From Roseibacillus sp. (GTDB lineage Bacteria; Verrucomicrobiota; Verrucomicrobiia; Verrucomicrobiales; Akkermansiaceae), in NCBI GenBank assembly GCA_002729275.1, contig PBTP01000067.1, positions 11,363 to 17,180 on the forward strand: a stretch of 5,818 bases of DNA. Direction: 5' to 3'. Position numbers and translations under genes: made by a program. Position 1 is the first letter of the stretch. Each line of letters starts with the position of its first letter. The notes under the pieces are model-generated. The model did not search any database. It worked only from the letters and a program-made list of their open reading frames with translations, and had not been told where the DNA came from. Shown piece after piece: positions 5,749-5,818 of the stretch.

Positions 5749-5818
5749 ATGAATTTATTCAGAGTAACACTGCTCGTTTTTCTTCTGCCGCTGGCCTTTG
5801 TAGCTCCGGCTCTGGCCG
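5749..5818 (+). CDS. Start of a gene for an exported protein (signal peptide only)
   Basis: The last 70 bases encode 23 residues that form a textbook Sec signal peptide: a short N-region MNLFR with one Arg, a hydrophobic core VTLLVFLLPLAFV, and a cleavage motif APALA ending at residue 23. The mature protein lies outside the window, so function and length are unknown. The frame is open upstream, with further ATGs at 5740 (adding MHS) and 5701 (adding 16 residues, MKRGLAHF onward). I chose 5749 because it gives the most typical signal peptide; no start has a clear Shine-Dalgarno sequence. The gene is divergent from the permease operon, beyond the cysteine synthase relic. Confidence 0.55.
   Translation, partial: MNLFRVTLLVFLLPLAFVAPALA

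Noticed and set aside
1..5818. Search for tRNA or rRNA genes, CRISPR arrays, insertion sequences and long repeats
   Set aside because: Reading both strands by eye, I saw no cloverleaf, spaced repeats, transposase motif or long direct or inverted repeat.

Overview
The window is bacterial chromosomal core DNA, about 55% G+C by eye. The style of the L13, S9 and IF-1 proteins, the pairing of a lone infA with rplM-rpsI, and the general lack of strong Shine-Dalgarno sequences suggest Verrucomicrobiota, perhaps the Opitutia. This placement is inference; no lineage marker was searched.

Layout. Positions 1-483 (minus strand) hold the first 161 codons of an exonuclease III gene that runs off the left edge. 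A Rho-independent terminator at 521-563 (minus) separates it from the ribosomal-protein operon rplM-rpsI (1445 to 586, minus), which has a candidate promoter at 1489-1517. Divergent from that operon is infA (plus strand, to 1970). It encodes translation initiation factor IF-1, but its frame has no ATG, GTG or TTG start that would include the whole domain. The best start is ATC at 1671, which would give an arginine-rich N-terminal extension. infA ends at its own terminator (2003-2025) and converges on a two-gene minus-strand operon. In that operon an LptF/LptG-family lipopolysaccharide-export permease (5196 to 3925) is followed after 21 bases by a SulP-family anion transporter with a STAS domain (3903 to 2029).

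Positions 5265-5505 (minus) carry a relic of a cysteine synthase-like PLP enzyme. Its N-terminal substrate/PLP region and its extreme C-terminus are still readable, but in different frames and with the middle deleted. The right edge holds the start of a plus-strand gene encoding a protein with a signal peptide.

How the genes relate. L13, S9 and IF-1 all serve translation, and exonuclease III is a DNA-repair enzyme. The permease and the SulP transporter are both inner-membrane proteins but have no known shared pathway. I found no new multi-gene defence or metabolic system. The strongest unusual signals are the infA start and extension, and the collapsed cysteine synthase relic.
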